This document shows, one piece after another, positions 1 to 7,738 of a stretch of DNA of 64,000 nt. Positions within the stretch are counted from its first letter, which is position 1, and every line of letters starts with the position of its first letter. This stretch comes from Arthrobacter psychrolactophilus. Lineage in GTDB: Bacteria; Actinomycetota; Actinomycetes; Actinomycetales; Micrococcaceae. The stretch covers positions 434,001-498,000 of the forward strand of contig NZ_QJVC01000001.1 of NCBI RefSeq assembly GCF_003219795.1, given 5' to 3'. Position numbers and translations under genes: made by a program. The notes beneath the pieces were generated by a model. That model did no database searches. It was not told where the DNA came from and saw only the letters and a program-made list of their open reading frames with translations.

Positions 1-770
1 ACCTCGCCAATCGCCGCCTGACTGCCCCGCGCCGGGTGGACCTTGGTCCAGTGGAATCCCAGGATCTCATCGGCCTCGTTGACAGCCAGGAAGAATCCCG
101 CGGGATCAAACCAGTCCTCGGCCATGCGGGCCTGCAAATCGGCCAGGGTCATGGCCCCTTGCTCCGGGTGATGCGAGAACGCCGCGGCATTGGCCGCCAA
201 CCAGGCCTGCTCGTCCTGGTGCGGGACAAATGTCCGCAAGGTCACGCCGTCGGCCGTTAATTGGTGAGAGACAGACTCTCCAGCGGACGACGGCGTCTGC
301 CGGACTAAGCGCATGCGCCACAGTTCCCGGACGGCACGGTATCCGTAGCTGGCTGCCAGATCGGCGGCGGCCTCGTGATCGCCATGGGACCAGGCCTTGA
401 TACCTTGCAAGCCGCGAACCTCGACAAGCTTGTTGGCCAGAATGGCGCCGACTCCCTCGTTCCGGTAGGAGGGGTGCACGGCGATCTCGAGTACCCCTTC
501 GCTGCCGTTGCCGACCACAACCGCGACGCCGGCCAAATCCTCACCCATCGAGGGGGAAGCGTTTTCGGGGGCGTAGGTCAAGAGGGTGAGCACCGAATGC
601 GGGCCGGCCGTGGTGGCCTTGAGCTCCACCAGGGTTTGCTCGGAAAAGGGCGGATTGCCATCGGCACTCTCGGCCGCGTCGATCACGGTCTGGATCTCAC
701 GCAGGAGCTCGGCTCCGGGTGCGCCAGATACCACGGTCACTGGCCAGTTGTCAGTCTTTGCGGGGCTCAT
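1..770 (-). CDS. mshD: Mycothiol synthase MshD (partial, C-terminus beyond the left edge)
   Basis: The reverse strand is open from an ATG at 770 to the window edge, giving about 256 residues. MshD acetylates Cys-GlcN-Ins to make mycothiol, the main low-molecular-weight thiol of Actinobacteria, using acetyl-CoA in the cytoplasm. Visible family signs are a tandem GNAT layout and the stretch NAAAFSHHPEQG near residue 205, the HPEQG signature of MshD. The sequence breaks off at GEV, just before the acetyl-CoA-binding strand of the second GNAT domain. A TAG lies in frame a few codons upstream of the ATG, which fixes the start. glnR is the next gene upstream, the same pairing as Rv0818/Rv0819 in Mycobacterium tuberculosis. 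Confidence 0.88.
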   Translation of the reverse strand, partial: MSPAKTDNWPVTVVSGAPGAELLREIQTVIDAAESADGNPPFSEQTLVELKATTAGPHSVLTLLTYAPENASPSMGEDLAGVAVVVGNGSEGVLEIAVHPSYRNEGVGAILANKLVEVRGLQGIKAWSHGDHEAAADLAASYGYRAVRELWRMRLVRQTPSSAGESVSHQLTADGVTLRTFVPHQDEQAWLAANAAAFSHHPEQGAMTLADLQARMAEDWFDPAGFFLAVNEADEILGFHWTKVHPARGSQAAIGE

Positions 771-987
771 GATGACAGCCTAACGGGGGTAACTGCGCGA
801 AGGCGAGACTCGATGTTCACAGACCGTGTCGCCGACGGGTGCGAGCGAGGCAATTTGCGTGCTGCGGCATGGGTGGCATAGAGTTTGGGAGCAGCATGGC
901 TCGGTTTCATATCGGCTTCTGCCATCGAGGGGGATGCACCAGTGGGGTGTGCTCGATACGTTCGACCCGTATGTCCTCCACCAAAGA

Positions 988-1022
988 GTAAGGCCCGATT
1001 CCATCAAGGAATCGGGCCTTAC
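988..1022 (-). terminator. Hairpin terminator downstream of glnR
   Basis: A perfect 15-bp stem (988-1002 with 1008-1022) closes a 5-nt loop. It sits about 30 bp beyond the glnR stop and about 220 bp before mshD. On the minus strand the stem is followed by a short pyrimidine run (CTCTTT). It probably ends the glnR transcript, so mshD would need its own promoter in 771-987, where I see no clear one. Confidence 0.7.
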
Positions 1023-1049
1023 TTGTTGTCCGCCCCAGAGTGGTGCCGC

Positions 1050-1748
1050 TTAGGCGTCGGTGAGGGCGTCGTCGGTGATCTGCGAAACGGTGAGTCGGTA
1101 GCCCACATTGCGGACGGTGCTGATTAAGTTCTCGTTTTCGGAACCGAGCTTGGCCCGCAGGCGACGGACGTGCACGTCAACCGTTCGGGTGCCTCCGTAG
1201 TAGTCGTATCCCCAGACTTCGTTGAGTAGCTGCGCCCTCGTGAAAACGCGGCCCGGGTGCTGGGCGAGGTATTTCAGAAGTTCAAATTCTTTGTACGTCA
1301 GGTTCAAGACGGTGCCATGGACGCGGGCCGTGTAGCTATCTTCGTCGATAACGATGCCGGAGGCGTGAATTTCTTGATTCGAGTCATCGTCACTGTTCGC
1401 GGCACGGGTGACGGCAAGCCGGATGCGGGCCTCAACCTCGGCGGGGCCGGCAGAATCGAGAATGACATCATCGGCGGCCCACGAGGCCGTAACGGCGGCC
1501 ATACCACCCTCGGTGAGGACCAGTACCAGGGGAACGTTGATCCCGGTCGCCCGCAGCAACTGCGTCAAGGAACGGGCGCCGGCCAGGTCCTTGCGCGCAT
1601 CAACCATGATCAGATCTGAGGGCTTGGCATCCAGCAGGGCAGTGGGGACCGCGGGGAGGATGTGGACGGTGTGGCTCAAAAGTTCAAGGGCAGGCAGAAC
1701 ATCCACGGAGCTTCCGTGGTTGTTGGTCAGCATTAAGATCTGCGACAT
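1050..1748 (-). CDS. glnR: GlnR-type orphan response regulator of nitrogen metabolism
   Basis: A 232-residue OmpR/PhoB-type regulator. The N-terminal half is an atypical receiver; Asp50 in MVDARKDL matches the conserved Asp50 of GlnR. The C-terminal winged helix (about 130-222) carries [20 protein letters not shown] and [17 protein letters not shown], almost diagnostic for GlnR. No histidine kinase is adjacent, as expected for this orphan regulator. In Streptomyces and Mycobacterium GlnR activates or represses nitrogen-assimilation genes such as glnA and amtB. ATG start at 1748. The mshD neighbour supports orthology with Rv0818. What it regulates here is inferred from the family. Confidence 0.9.
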   Translation of the reverse strand: MSQILMLTNNHGSSVDVLPALELLSHTVHILPAVPTALLDAKPSDLIMVDARKDLAGARSLTQLLRATGINVPLVLVLTEGGMAAVTASWAADDVILDSAGPAEVEARIRLAVTRAANSDDDSNQEIHASGIVIDEDSYTARVHGTVLNLTYKEFELLKYLAQHPGRVFTRAQLLNEVWGYDYYGGTRTVDVHVRRLRAKLGSENENLISTVRNVGYRLTVSQITDDALTDA

Positions 1749-1896
1749 GACTTCCTAACAAAGTGCTTATTACGCGCATCTTTGAGCGACGAAACAACTG
1801 CATATCCTGCATGAGTGGGGTCGCCCAAAAACATCCGACGCCTCGCCCGTAGGGTTGTTCCACAGTGTACCGGCAGAACTAAGGCAGGATTGATCT

Positions 1897-2631
1897 GTGA
1901 AGTCATCTGCAGCCGGAGTTGTTGGAATCGTCGCCCTTGCACTAGTAGTGCAGGGGCACCATGTGGGAATCGGATATGTGGTGGGTGTCAGTGCTGCCCT
2001 TTCGGTCATCTTTGGCTTCGGTTGGCCCCATTATTTGGGGATCCCTGCGAAGAAAACACTCGGCACCATCATTGCCCTCACCGGGGTGGGTGCGTCGTTG
2101 AGTGTGGGTCTGGCCGTAGGCCCTGACTATTTGATGTGGACGCCGATCTACATTGCCCTAGGATTTGGCGCCATCATGGTCGTCCAGATCATCCGCGGCA
2201 CGGGACAAAAGCATCGTTTGGAATCCACTCTTGGTGCTGGCGCCGGTGTCATCATCGCGGGGTTCGCCTGCGGTTGGGTCGCTTCGCTGCGTTATCTGGG
2301 GGAACCCGGGCTGACCCTCATTGTGGGAATTAGTGCCGCCGTTGCCCTGCTGGCGGGGATGCTGCCGTGGCCTGAACGAATCGTTGCCCCTTTGACCATT
2401 GCTCTCGCGGGGTTGGCTGGCCCGCTGGCTGCCTTGATCTTTTCCGATGTGCGGATTCTTCCGGCCATGGCTCTGGGTGTCCTGGCCGGCGCTGTCATTG
2501 CGGCCTTCCATCGCCTCCGAACACTATCCCAGCCGACGGGCAACTGGTTGAGTCTTATCTCCGCCGCGCTCGCCCCGCTTTTGCCCTTAGGCTCGCTGTT
2601 GTACTTCGTGGAAAAGCTACTTCTGCGCTAG
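1897..2631 (+). CDS. Polytopic membrane protein of unknown function
   Basis: A 244-residue protein made almost wholly of hydrophobic Ala/Gly/Leu/Val helices; I count about eight likely membrane spans, with short loops and a basic turn near residue 108 (RGTGQKHRLE). The start is GTG at 1897 with AAGGCAGG upstream. I recognise no transporter or enzyme motif and assign no function. It is divergent from glnR across a 148-bp gap that must hold both promoters. A separate gene for a tiny membrane protein follows 63 bp downstream. Confidence 0.75.
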   Translation: MKSSAAGVVGIVALALVVQGHHVGIGYVVGVSAALSVIFGFGWPHYLGIPAKKTLGTIIALTGVGASLSVGLAVGPDYLMWTPIYIALGFGAIMVVQIIRGTGQKHRLESTLGAGAGVIIAGFACGWVASLRYLGEPGLTLIVGISAAVALLAGMLPWPERIVAPLTIALAGLAGPLAALIFSDVRILPAMALGVLAGAVIAAFHRLRTLSQPTGNWLSLISAALAPLLPLGSLLYFVEKLLLR

Positions 2632-2694
2632 ACCTTCGAGGTAATCCTCTCCGATCCGTGAAAAACGCGGCCAGAACATTGTTAGGATGGCACC

Positions 2695-2808
2695 ATGAGC
2701 GTACTTGCCTTCGAAATTTTCTTTATCTGCCTCTTGGCTGTGGCCGGCGTGACCATGGCATGGTTTGCTGGACTGGTGGTGTGGCGTCTCTTCAAGGGTC
2801 AGCAGTAA
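2695..2808 (+). CDS. Small single-span membrane protein (37 aa)
   Basis: ATG at 2695 with an AGGATGG ribosome site just upstream encodes 37 residues. One hydrophobic helix covers about residues 4-29 and the end is basic (WRLFKGQQ), so it is probably an inner-membrane peptide with its C-terminus in the cytoplasm. Its stop lies 6 bp before the GTG of the nitrobindin-like gene, suggesting one transcript. Function unknown. Confidence 0.6.
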   Translation: MSVLAFEIFFICLLAVAGVTMAWFAGLVVWRLFKGQQ

Positions 2809-2814
2809 TCTGCC

Positions 2815-3417
2815 GTGGCCATTGAGATTCCCACAGACCTAACGCCGGAACTGGTCCCGCTGTCATGGCTGCTTGGTACCTGGACGGGTGCTGGCCGCCT
2901 TGGTGCCGGTGAAGACGATTCTGAACACTTCACCCAAACAGTCACCTTTGCCTCCAACGGTCTGCCCTACCTGCAGTACAAGGCCGAGTCCTGGCTGACG
3001 GACGAGGCTGGCACTGTCTTGCGTCCACTCTCGGTTGAGACTGGATTCTGGCAACTGGATCGGCCATTAAACGAGTCCGACGGCGGACCCGGCCTGATCC
3101 CGGCCGATATCGTCCCAGCCCTGCGCACCGCCGATGATGTTGAAGCCCTGCGCAATGCTGACGGCGGATTCGACATCATGGTCAATATTGTTCACCCCGG
3201 CGGTATCTCCGAGTTGTACTACGGGGCCATCAAGGGGCCGCAGATTCAGCTATCCACCGACGCCGTCATGCGCGGAGCCGGAGCGAAGGCCTACACGGCC
3301 GCAACCCGCATCTTCGGGCTCGTCAATGGCGATCTTTACTGGCGCTGGGATGTTGCCGCACACGGCAAGTCCCTTGCGGCTCACGCCTCCGCTGCACTTC
3401 GTAAGGCAGCTTCCTAA
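2815..3417 (+). CDS. Nitrobindin-like heme-binding FABP-fold protein
   Basis: A 200-residue protein of the actinobacterial nitrobindin/FABP-like family. The GTWTGAG stretch at about 26-32 is the GxWxGxG signature at the start of the beta barrel, and the C-terminal part (RWDVAAHGKSLAAHASAALRK) carries histidines at the position of the heme-binding proximal His. Family members bind heme and react with NO or peroxynitrite; a role in nitrosative stress is inferred. GTG start at 2815, immediately after the 37-residue membrane peptide gene. It is followed by a long perfect hairpin and a ygfZ-like gene, a neighbourhood also seen near glnR-mshD in mycobacteria. Confidence 0.8.
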   Translation: MAIEIPTDLTPELVPLSWLLGTWTGAGRLGAGEDDSEHFTQTVTFASNGLPYLQYKAESWLTDEAGTVLRPLSVETGFWQLDRPLNESDGGPGLIPADIVPALRTADDVEALRNADGGFDIMVNIVHPGGISELYYGAIKGPQIQLSTDAVMRGAGAKAYTAATRIFGLVNGDLYWRWDVAAHGKSLAAHASAALRKAAS

Positions 3418-3430
3418 ATTTCATACATCC

Positions 3431-3491
3431 GTTGACTTGTCAGATAAGGCCGCTTTGAAGCATTCAAAGCGGCCTTATCTGACAAGTCAAC
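3431..3491 (+). terminator. 29-bp perfect inverted repeat, probable terminator
   Basis: Bases 3431-3459 pair perfectly with 3463-3491 around a 3-nt loop, 14 bp after the nitrobindin stop and 59 bp before the ygfZ-like start. No long T run follows. The stem is about twice the length of an ordinary intrinsic terminator. Confidence 0.65.
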
Positions 3492-3549
3492 GCTGCATAG
3501 TGACCTCGCTGGCCGGAATAGCCCGCGAGAAGAAGGCGTTGGAATCGTT

Positions 3550-4647
3550 ATGAGCTATTTGAGTCCCCTTTTGAACCGATCAGGCGCCGTGCAAGCAGGT
3601 GGCCTCGATGCCGGAGTTGCTGCCCACTACGGCGACCCCAACCGTGAGCAGCGCCTACTGGCCGGTTACCTCGGGAAGCCGGGGTCCGCCGTGGTGGATC
3701 TTTCCCATCGTGGCGTCATCACCGTCACCGGGCCGGACCGACTGAGCTGGCTCAATACCTTGTCCTCGCAATCGTTGACCCAGCTACCGGCCGGCGTCAG
3801 CACCGAGCTGTTGCTGCTGACGATCCAGGGCCGAATCGAGTTTGATGCCCGGGTGATTGACGATGGTGAAACCACGTGGCTCATCGTGGAAACCGCCGAA
3901 GCGGAGCCGCTCGCAACCTGGCTCAACTCCATGAAGTTCATGCTGCGCGTGGAGATCGCCGATGTTTCCGCGGATTGGGCTGTGCTGGGCTCCGTCACGG
4001 ACGTTCCCGAGTGGAACGAGCTGCTCGTGTGGGTTGATCCGTGGCCTCAGGTTGGTGCCGGTGGATACAGCTATGCGGCGATCGACGAGGCCGAACACCC
4101 GGGCCTGGAACGTCCCTGGCGTGAGTACCTGGTTCCTGCTGCCACGCTGGAAGAGACGTTGGGTGGCCGGTCGCTGGCTGGCGTATGGGCCGCCGAGGCA
4201 CTGCGTGTGGCCGCCTGGCGTCCGCGCCGTGGTGCCGAGACAGACGAGAAGACCATCCCGCATGAACTAGACCTCTTGCGGACGGCCGTTCACCTGGTCA
4301 AGGGTTGCTATAAGGGCCAGGAAACCATCGCCCGCGTTCATAACCTCGGGCATCCGCCGCGCCGTCTGGTGTTCTTGCAGCTCGATGGATCGCTCCACAC
4401 CTTGCCCGCACCCGGTAGCCAGGTGCTCTTGGAAGACCGTGTGGTGGGAACTGTCACCTCGGTGGCGCAGCACTACGAAATGGGTCCGATCGCCTTGGCG
4501 CTCGTGAAGCGTTCCCTCGATCCAGATGCCGTGCTGAGCGTCAACGACGACGGCGAGCTGTACCCTGCCAATCAGGAACTCATCGTTGCAACCGATGCCG
4601 GTCAGGTCGTGGGTCGGCAGTCAGGATTCTTGCGCACTCCGCGCTAG
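3550..4647 (+). CDS. ygfZ: YgfZ/GcvT-domain folate-binding protein
   Basis: A 365-residue protein of the YgfZ (COG0354) family, folate-dependent proteins that help build or repair certain Fe-S clusters. The signature KGCYKGQE is at residues 251-258 (K-G-C-Y-x-G-Q-E), with the key Cys at 253. The N-terminal region (VVDLSHRGVITVTGPDRLSWL) is the typical GcvT-like start, and the C-terminal barrel region begins near HPPRRLVFLQL. The ATG at 3550 lies close behind the hairpin at 3431-3491. The symbol is given by family; the function in this organism is inferred. Confidence 0.87.
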   Translation: MSYLSPLLNRSGAVQAGGLDAGVAAHYGDPNREQRLLAGYLGKPGSAVVDLSHRGVITVTGPDRLSWLNTLSSQSLTQLPAGVSTELLLLTIQGRIEFDARVIDDGETTWLIVETAEAEPLATWLNSMKFMLRVEIADVSADWAVLGSVTDVPEWNELLVWVDPWPQVGAGGYSYAAIDEAEHPGLERPWREYLVPAATLEETLGGRSLAGVWAAEALRVAAWRPRRGAETDEKTIPHELDLLRTAVHLVKGCYKGQETIARVHNLGHPPRRLVFLQLDGSLHTLPAPGSQVLLEDRVVGTVTSVAQHYEMGPIALALVKRSLDPDAVLSVNDDGELYPANQELIVATDAGQVVGRQSGFLRTPR

Positions 4648-4698
4648 CGCCTGCGCATTCATTGCGTTTCACCTCTCACCTCGGATTCCTTGCGCTCC

Positions 4699-4718
4699 AT
4701 TATTCCGCATGGAATAAT
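4699..4718 (+). promoter_or_regulatory. Palindromic operator upstream of the padR gene
   Basis: ATTATTCC and GGAATAAT form perfect 8-bp arms around GCAT, and a further TGGAATA half-site follows at 4723. The palindrome ends about 32 bp before the chosen padR start, a fitting place for autorepression. PadR proteins bind such AT-rich dyads as dimers; the assignment is inferred from position and symmetry. Confidence 0.55.
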
Positions 4719-4750
4719 TCTTGTGGAATAGGATGAGGGGAATCGCAAGA

Positions 4751-5314
4751 ATGGCACAAATTAAGCCGCTGACGCCATTGGGTATTTCGGCGTTGGGACT
4801 TCTCATCGAACGGCCCATGCATCCGTATGAGATGTATCAGGTCCTCATGCAACGTCATGAGGACCGGATCGTCAAGGTCCGCCCCGGCACGCTGTATCAC
4901 GCGGTAGCTCGGCTGGCAGTTGACGGTTTGGTGGAACCGGTGAGTACGGAACGCGATGGTAATCGTCCAGAACGCACCACCTATGCCATCCTTCCGGCAG
5001 GCAGGGTTGCACTCCGAGCCCGCATCGAAGATTTGTTATCGACGCCCATCAATGAGTATCCGTGTTTTCCCCAGGCTTTGGACGAGGCGCACAACCTGCC
5101 GGCTGACTCCGTTGTCGAACTTCTCGAACATCGTCTGGCCCTCTTGCAAGAGCAACTGAGTGAGCTGGAAATGGGTGTTGCGAAGGCTTTGGCTAAAGGT
5201 ATTGAGCCACGATTCTTGGTCGACGCCGATTATCAACAAGTCTTGCTGAACGCCGAAATTCGGTGGCTTGGCCAGCTGTGTGGCGACATTAGCTCCGGGG
5301 CTTTGCCCTGGTGA
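4751..5314 (+). CDS. PadR-family transcriptional regulator
   Basis: A 187-residue winged-helix repressor. The N-terminal domain shows the PadR signature: LLIERPMHPYEMYQVLM, then VRPGTLYHAVARLAVDGLV for the recognition helix and wing. The C-terminal helices (about 105-180) form the dimerisation domain. The ATG at 4751 is preceded by GAGGGG at good spacing; an in-frame TTG exists at 4721 but would lie nearer the operator. The next gene is a multidrug-type exporter starting 40 bp downstream, so this is probably the local substrate-responsive repressor, as for LmrR-like and PadR systems. The ligand is unknown. Confidence 0.85.
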   Translation: MAQIKPLTPLGISALGLLIERPMHPYEMYQVLMQRHEDRIVKVRPGTLYHAVARLAVDGLVEPVSTERDGNRPERTTYAILPAGRVALRARIEDLLSTPINEYPCFPQALDEAHNLPADSVVELLEHRLALLQEQLSELEMGVAKALAKGIEPRFLVDADYQQVLLNAEIRWLGQLCGDISSGALPW

Positions 5315-5354
5315 AAATGCTGCTCCCACGTACGAATCTAGATTAAGGAACTCC

Positions 5355-6851
5355 ATGGAAACCGTGGAAAAACCGTGGCCCGCGCTATGGGCACTCGTAC
5401 TGGGATTCTTCATGATCCTGGTAGATTCAACTATCGTCTCGGTGGCCAATCCCAAGATCATGGAGGGCCTGAATACCGACATTAACTCGGTCATTTGGGT
5501 GACCAGTGCTTACCTCCTGGCCTATGCGGTGCCGTTGCTCGTGACCGGCCGCCTCGGGGATAAGTATGGTCCCAAGAATTTGTACCTCATCGGCCTGTTG
5601 GTCTTCACCCTCGCATCCCTGTGGTGCGGTCTCTCGGGCGATATCAGCACGCTGATCATTGCCCGTGTGGTGCAAGGGCTCGGGGCTTCCATGATGACCC
5701 CGCAGACCATGGCCATCATCACGCGTATCTTCGCCCCGGACAAGCGTGGACCGGCCATGGGCCTCTGGGGTGCCACTGCCGGTGTCGCCATGCTGGTGGG
5801 CCCCATTGCCGGTGGCCTTCTCGTGGATGGCATGGGCTGGGAATGGATCTTCATTGTCAACGTGCCGGTGGGTATTGTCGCATTTGTGCTCGCATGGAAG
5901 CTTGTGCCCAAGCTGCAAACGCACGAGCATAAATTTGACCTGCTCGGCGTGGCCCTGAGTTCTATTGGTTTGTTCCTGCTGGTCTTTGGTATTCAAGACG
6001 GCGAGAAGTACAACTGGGGCACCATCGCCGGGCCGCTCTCGGTTTGGAGCATGATCATCGCCGGAATCGTGTTCCTCGGGGCCTTCATCTGGTGGCAGGC
6101 AGTCAATAAGGGGGAGCCACTGATCCCCCTGTCACTGTTCAAGGTTCGCAATTTCTCCTTGGCCAATATCGCCATCACCACCATGGGCTTCAGCGTGACC
6201 GCCATGAGCCTTCCGCTGTTCTTTTACTACCAATTGGTCCGCGGAATGACACCCACCGAGTCGGCCCTCATGATGGTTCCCATGGCCGTGTTCTCGCTGA
6301 TCTTGGCACCCGTCGTCGGGAAGCTGGTCGACAAGGTGAATCCGCGCTATGTCGCCTGCACGGGCTTCATCTTGATGTCCATCTCCTTGTTGTGGACGGC
6401 CTCGCTCATGAGCCCCGACACCGCGATCTGGCTGTTCCTGCTTCCGAGCGGCCTTTTGGGTATTGCCAGTTCGGGCATTTGGGCCCCACTGTCGACGACG
6501 GCGACTCGCAACCTTGCGCCGCGTGAGGCCGGCGCTGGCTCCGGAATTTACAACACGACTCGCCAGATTGGCTCGGTTTTGGGCAGTGCTGCCATTGCCG
6601 CTTTGATCGCCGGTCGTCTGGCCGCGGAACTACCAGCTGGTGCCGCCGGTGGAGCCTCCGGCGCGGCAGGTCAGATCCCCGAATTCCTGCGGGCCGGCTA
6701 TTCCACGGCCATGGCACAGTCGACGCTGCTGCCTGCGGCCGCGGTGATCTTGGGTGCCGCGGCAGCCATCATGTTCGCCAAGCCGCGTTCAGTGGATGCT
6801 ATCTATTCGGACTTTGAAGGGAAATCCGAGTCTGCAGCCCGGCAACGCTAA
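5355..6851 (+). CDS. MFS drug exporter, DHA2 (EmrB/QacA) family, 14 TM
   Basis: A 498-residue drug:H+ antiporter of the 14-helix type. Motifs in order: MILVDSTIVSVANP in helix 1 (motif D1), GRLGDKYGPKN in the 2-3 loop (motif A), RVVQGLGAS (motif B), and GATAGVAMLVGPIAGG in helix 5 (motif C, antiporter signature). The ATG at 5355 follows AAGGAA at good spacing; an upstream in-frame start would overlap padR by 47 bp and has no ribosome site. It probably forms one transcript with padR. The substrate cannot be told from sequence. Its last 53 bp overlap the 3' end of the convergent GNAT gene. Confidence 0.88.
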   Translation: METVEKPWPALWALVLGFFMILVDSTIVSVANPKIMEGLNTDINSVIWVTSAYLLAYAVPLLVTGRLGDKYGPKNLYLIGLLVFTLASLWCGLSGDISTLIIARVVQGLGASMMTPQTMAIITRIFAPDKRGPAMGLWGATAGVAMLVGPIAGGLLVDGMGWEWIFIVNVPVGIVAFVLAWKLVPKLQTHEHKFDLLGVALSSIGLFLLVFGIQDGEKYNWGTIAGPLSVWSMIIAGIVFLGAFIWWQAVNKGEPLIPLSLFKVRNFSLANIAITTMGFSVTAMSLPLFFYYQLVRGMTPTESALMMVPMAVFSLILAPVVGKLVDKVNPRYVACTGFILMSISLLWTASLMSPDTAIWLFLLPSGLLGIASSGIWAPLSTTATRNLAPREAGAGSGIYNTTRQIGSVLGSAAIAALIAGRLAAELPAGAAGGASGAAGQIPEFLRAGYSTAMAQSTLLPAAAVILGAAAAIMFAKPRSVDAIYSDFEGKSESAARQR

Positions 6852-7521
6852 GCCCCAGTGAGGCTGCCAGGGCATGAGCGGGTGCGTTGTTGATATCGGC
6901 CTGCCATTGCACGATGAGTCCGGCGGCTAAAGCTTCATGCGCCGCGATACTGGTGGCCAAACGGCCAAGGCCTTGCCGCCGGGACTCTGGGGCTACCAGA
7001 GTCCCGAGGCGAGCCAGCAATCCTTGGTACTCCCCGTAGGCACTACAGGCGAGGGGTTCGGCGTCGGACTCTCCTGAATCCATAATGGTAAAGCTATGAG
7101 CCAGCCGGACTAGGCCCACCTCGTTGACATCGTCCGGCGGGCAGAGTGCCTCCAGCGCACTGATTGGCTCCAATCCGGTGGAGACATGGACGGTGTCCTC
7201 GGGCTGATGCAGCTCTAAATCATCGGCGTAGTAGAGCGCCTCGGTGCCAAAGCCCTTGCCGCTATAGTCCCTCGTCAGGCGCATCATGGTCGCATGATCA
7301 CTGAGTTCGTCGTCGCTAAGAGCCTCCGCCGCGGCCAGCAACTCGGCAGGTCCAGTGAGGACAGCTTTGTCCCACAAGCGCAGGAACGTGAGTGTTGGGG
7401 CATCTGTGGCATGGGTGATCCGCGACCCGTCGGCCGCGACAAGGAGCGAATCTGCGGGCAGTTGCAGACCGCGTTCCCAAGCCAAGAAAACGATGGGCGC
7501 GGACGAAAGGTCAAAGGTCAT
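6799..7521 (-). CDS. GNAT-family N-acetyltransferase
   Basis: About 240 residues. The C-terminal half holds the acetyl-CoA-binding region: LGTLVAPESRRQGLGRLATS (Q/RxxGxG/A loop) followed by the helix and the usual final strand (ALAASLGLSVAGLQTRISL). The N-terminal half is a less conserved domain. I chose the ATG at 7521 (MTFDLSSAP); a GTG at 7599 in frame would add 26 residues without a ribosome site. The substrate is unknown. The gene is convergent with the MFS exporter and the two coding regions overlap by 53 bp (6799-6851). Confidence 0.72.
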   Translation of the reverse strand: MTFDLSSAPIVFLAWERGLQLPADSLLVAADGSRITHATDAPTLTFLRLWDKAVLTGPAELLAAAEALSDDELSDHATMMRLTRDYSGKGFGTEALYYADDLELHQPEDTVHVSTGLEPISALEALCPPDDVNEVGLVRLAHSFTIMDSGESDAEPLACSAYGEYQGLLARLGTLVAPESRRQGLGRLATSIAAHEALAAGLIVQWQADINNAPAHALAASLGLSVAGLQTRISLQSPNR

Positions 7522-7612
7522 GGCTTCAACGGTAGCGCCTGAAGAAAACTTGTGTGAATGCTGCGGGTCACCGGCCGCACACTCTATGACCTGAATCACT
7601 AAACGAGTGACT

Positions 7613-7652
7613 AACTCTCAAAATAGAGTGGTGGAACTCAAAAAGTAGAGTG
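7613..7652 (+). promoter_or_regulatory. Paired operator-like repeats upstream of the pilus cluster
   Basis: Two related 18-bp units start 22 bp apart, about two helical turns: AACTCTCAAAATAGAGTG at 7613-7630 and AACTCAAAAAGTAGAGTG at 7635-7652. The first is internally palindromic (ACTCT with AGAGT). They lie 87-126 bp before the adhesin start. Further half-sites (ACTCTAT near 7581, CACTCGAG near 7658) flank them. A binding site for a dimeric regulator or an overlapping promoter is inferred. Confidence 0.5.
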
Positions 7653-7738
7653 ATTACCACTCGAGTTTTCCTCTCACGCTTCTCCCTACGATGGTTGCGC
7701 GCACCTTGCGCCGACAATTATCTCTCTGGGGGAGTGAC

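Noticed and set aside
375-881. 168-codon plus-strand frame across mshD
   Set aside because: mshD on the minus strand shows the HPEQG signature, so this is a shadow.
3431-3491. CRISPR repeat or insertion-sequence end
   Set aside because: Single inverted repeat without spacers, repeated units or a transposase gene nearby.
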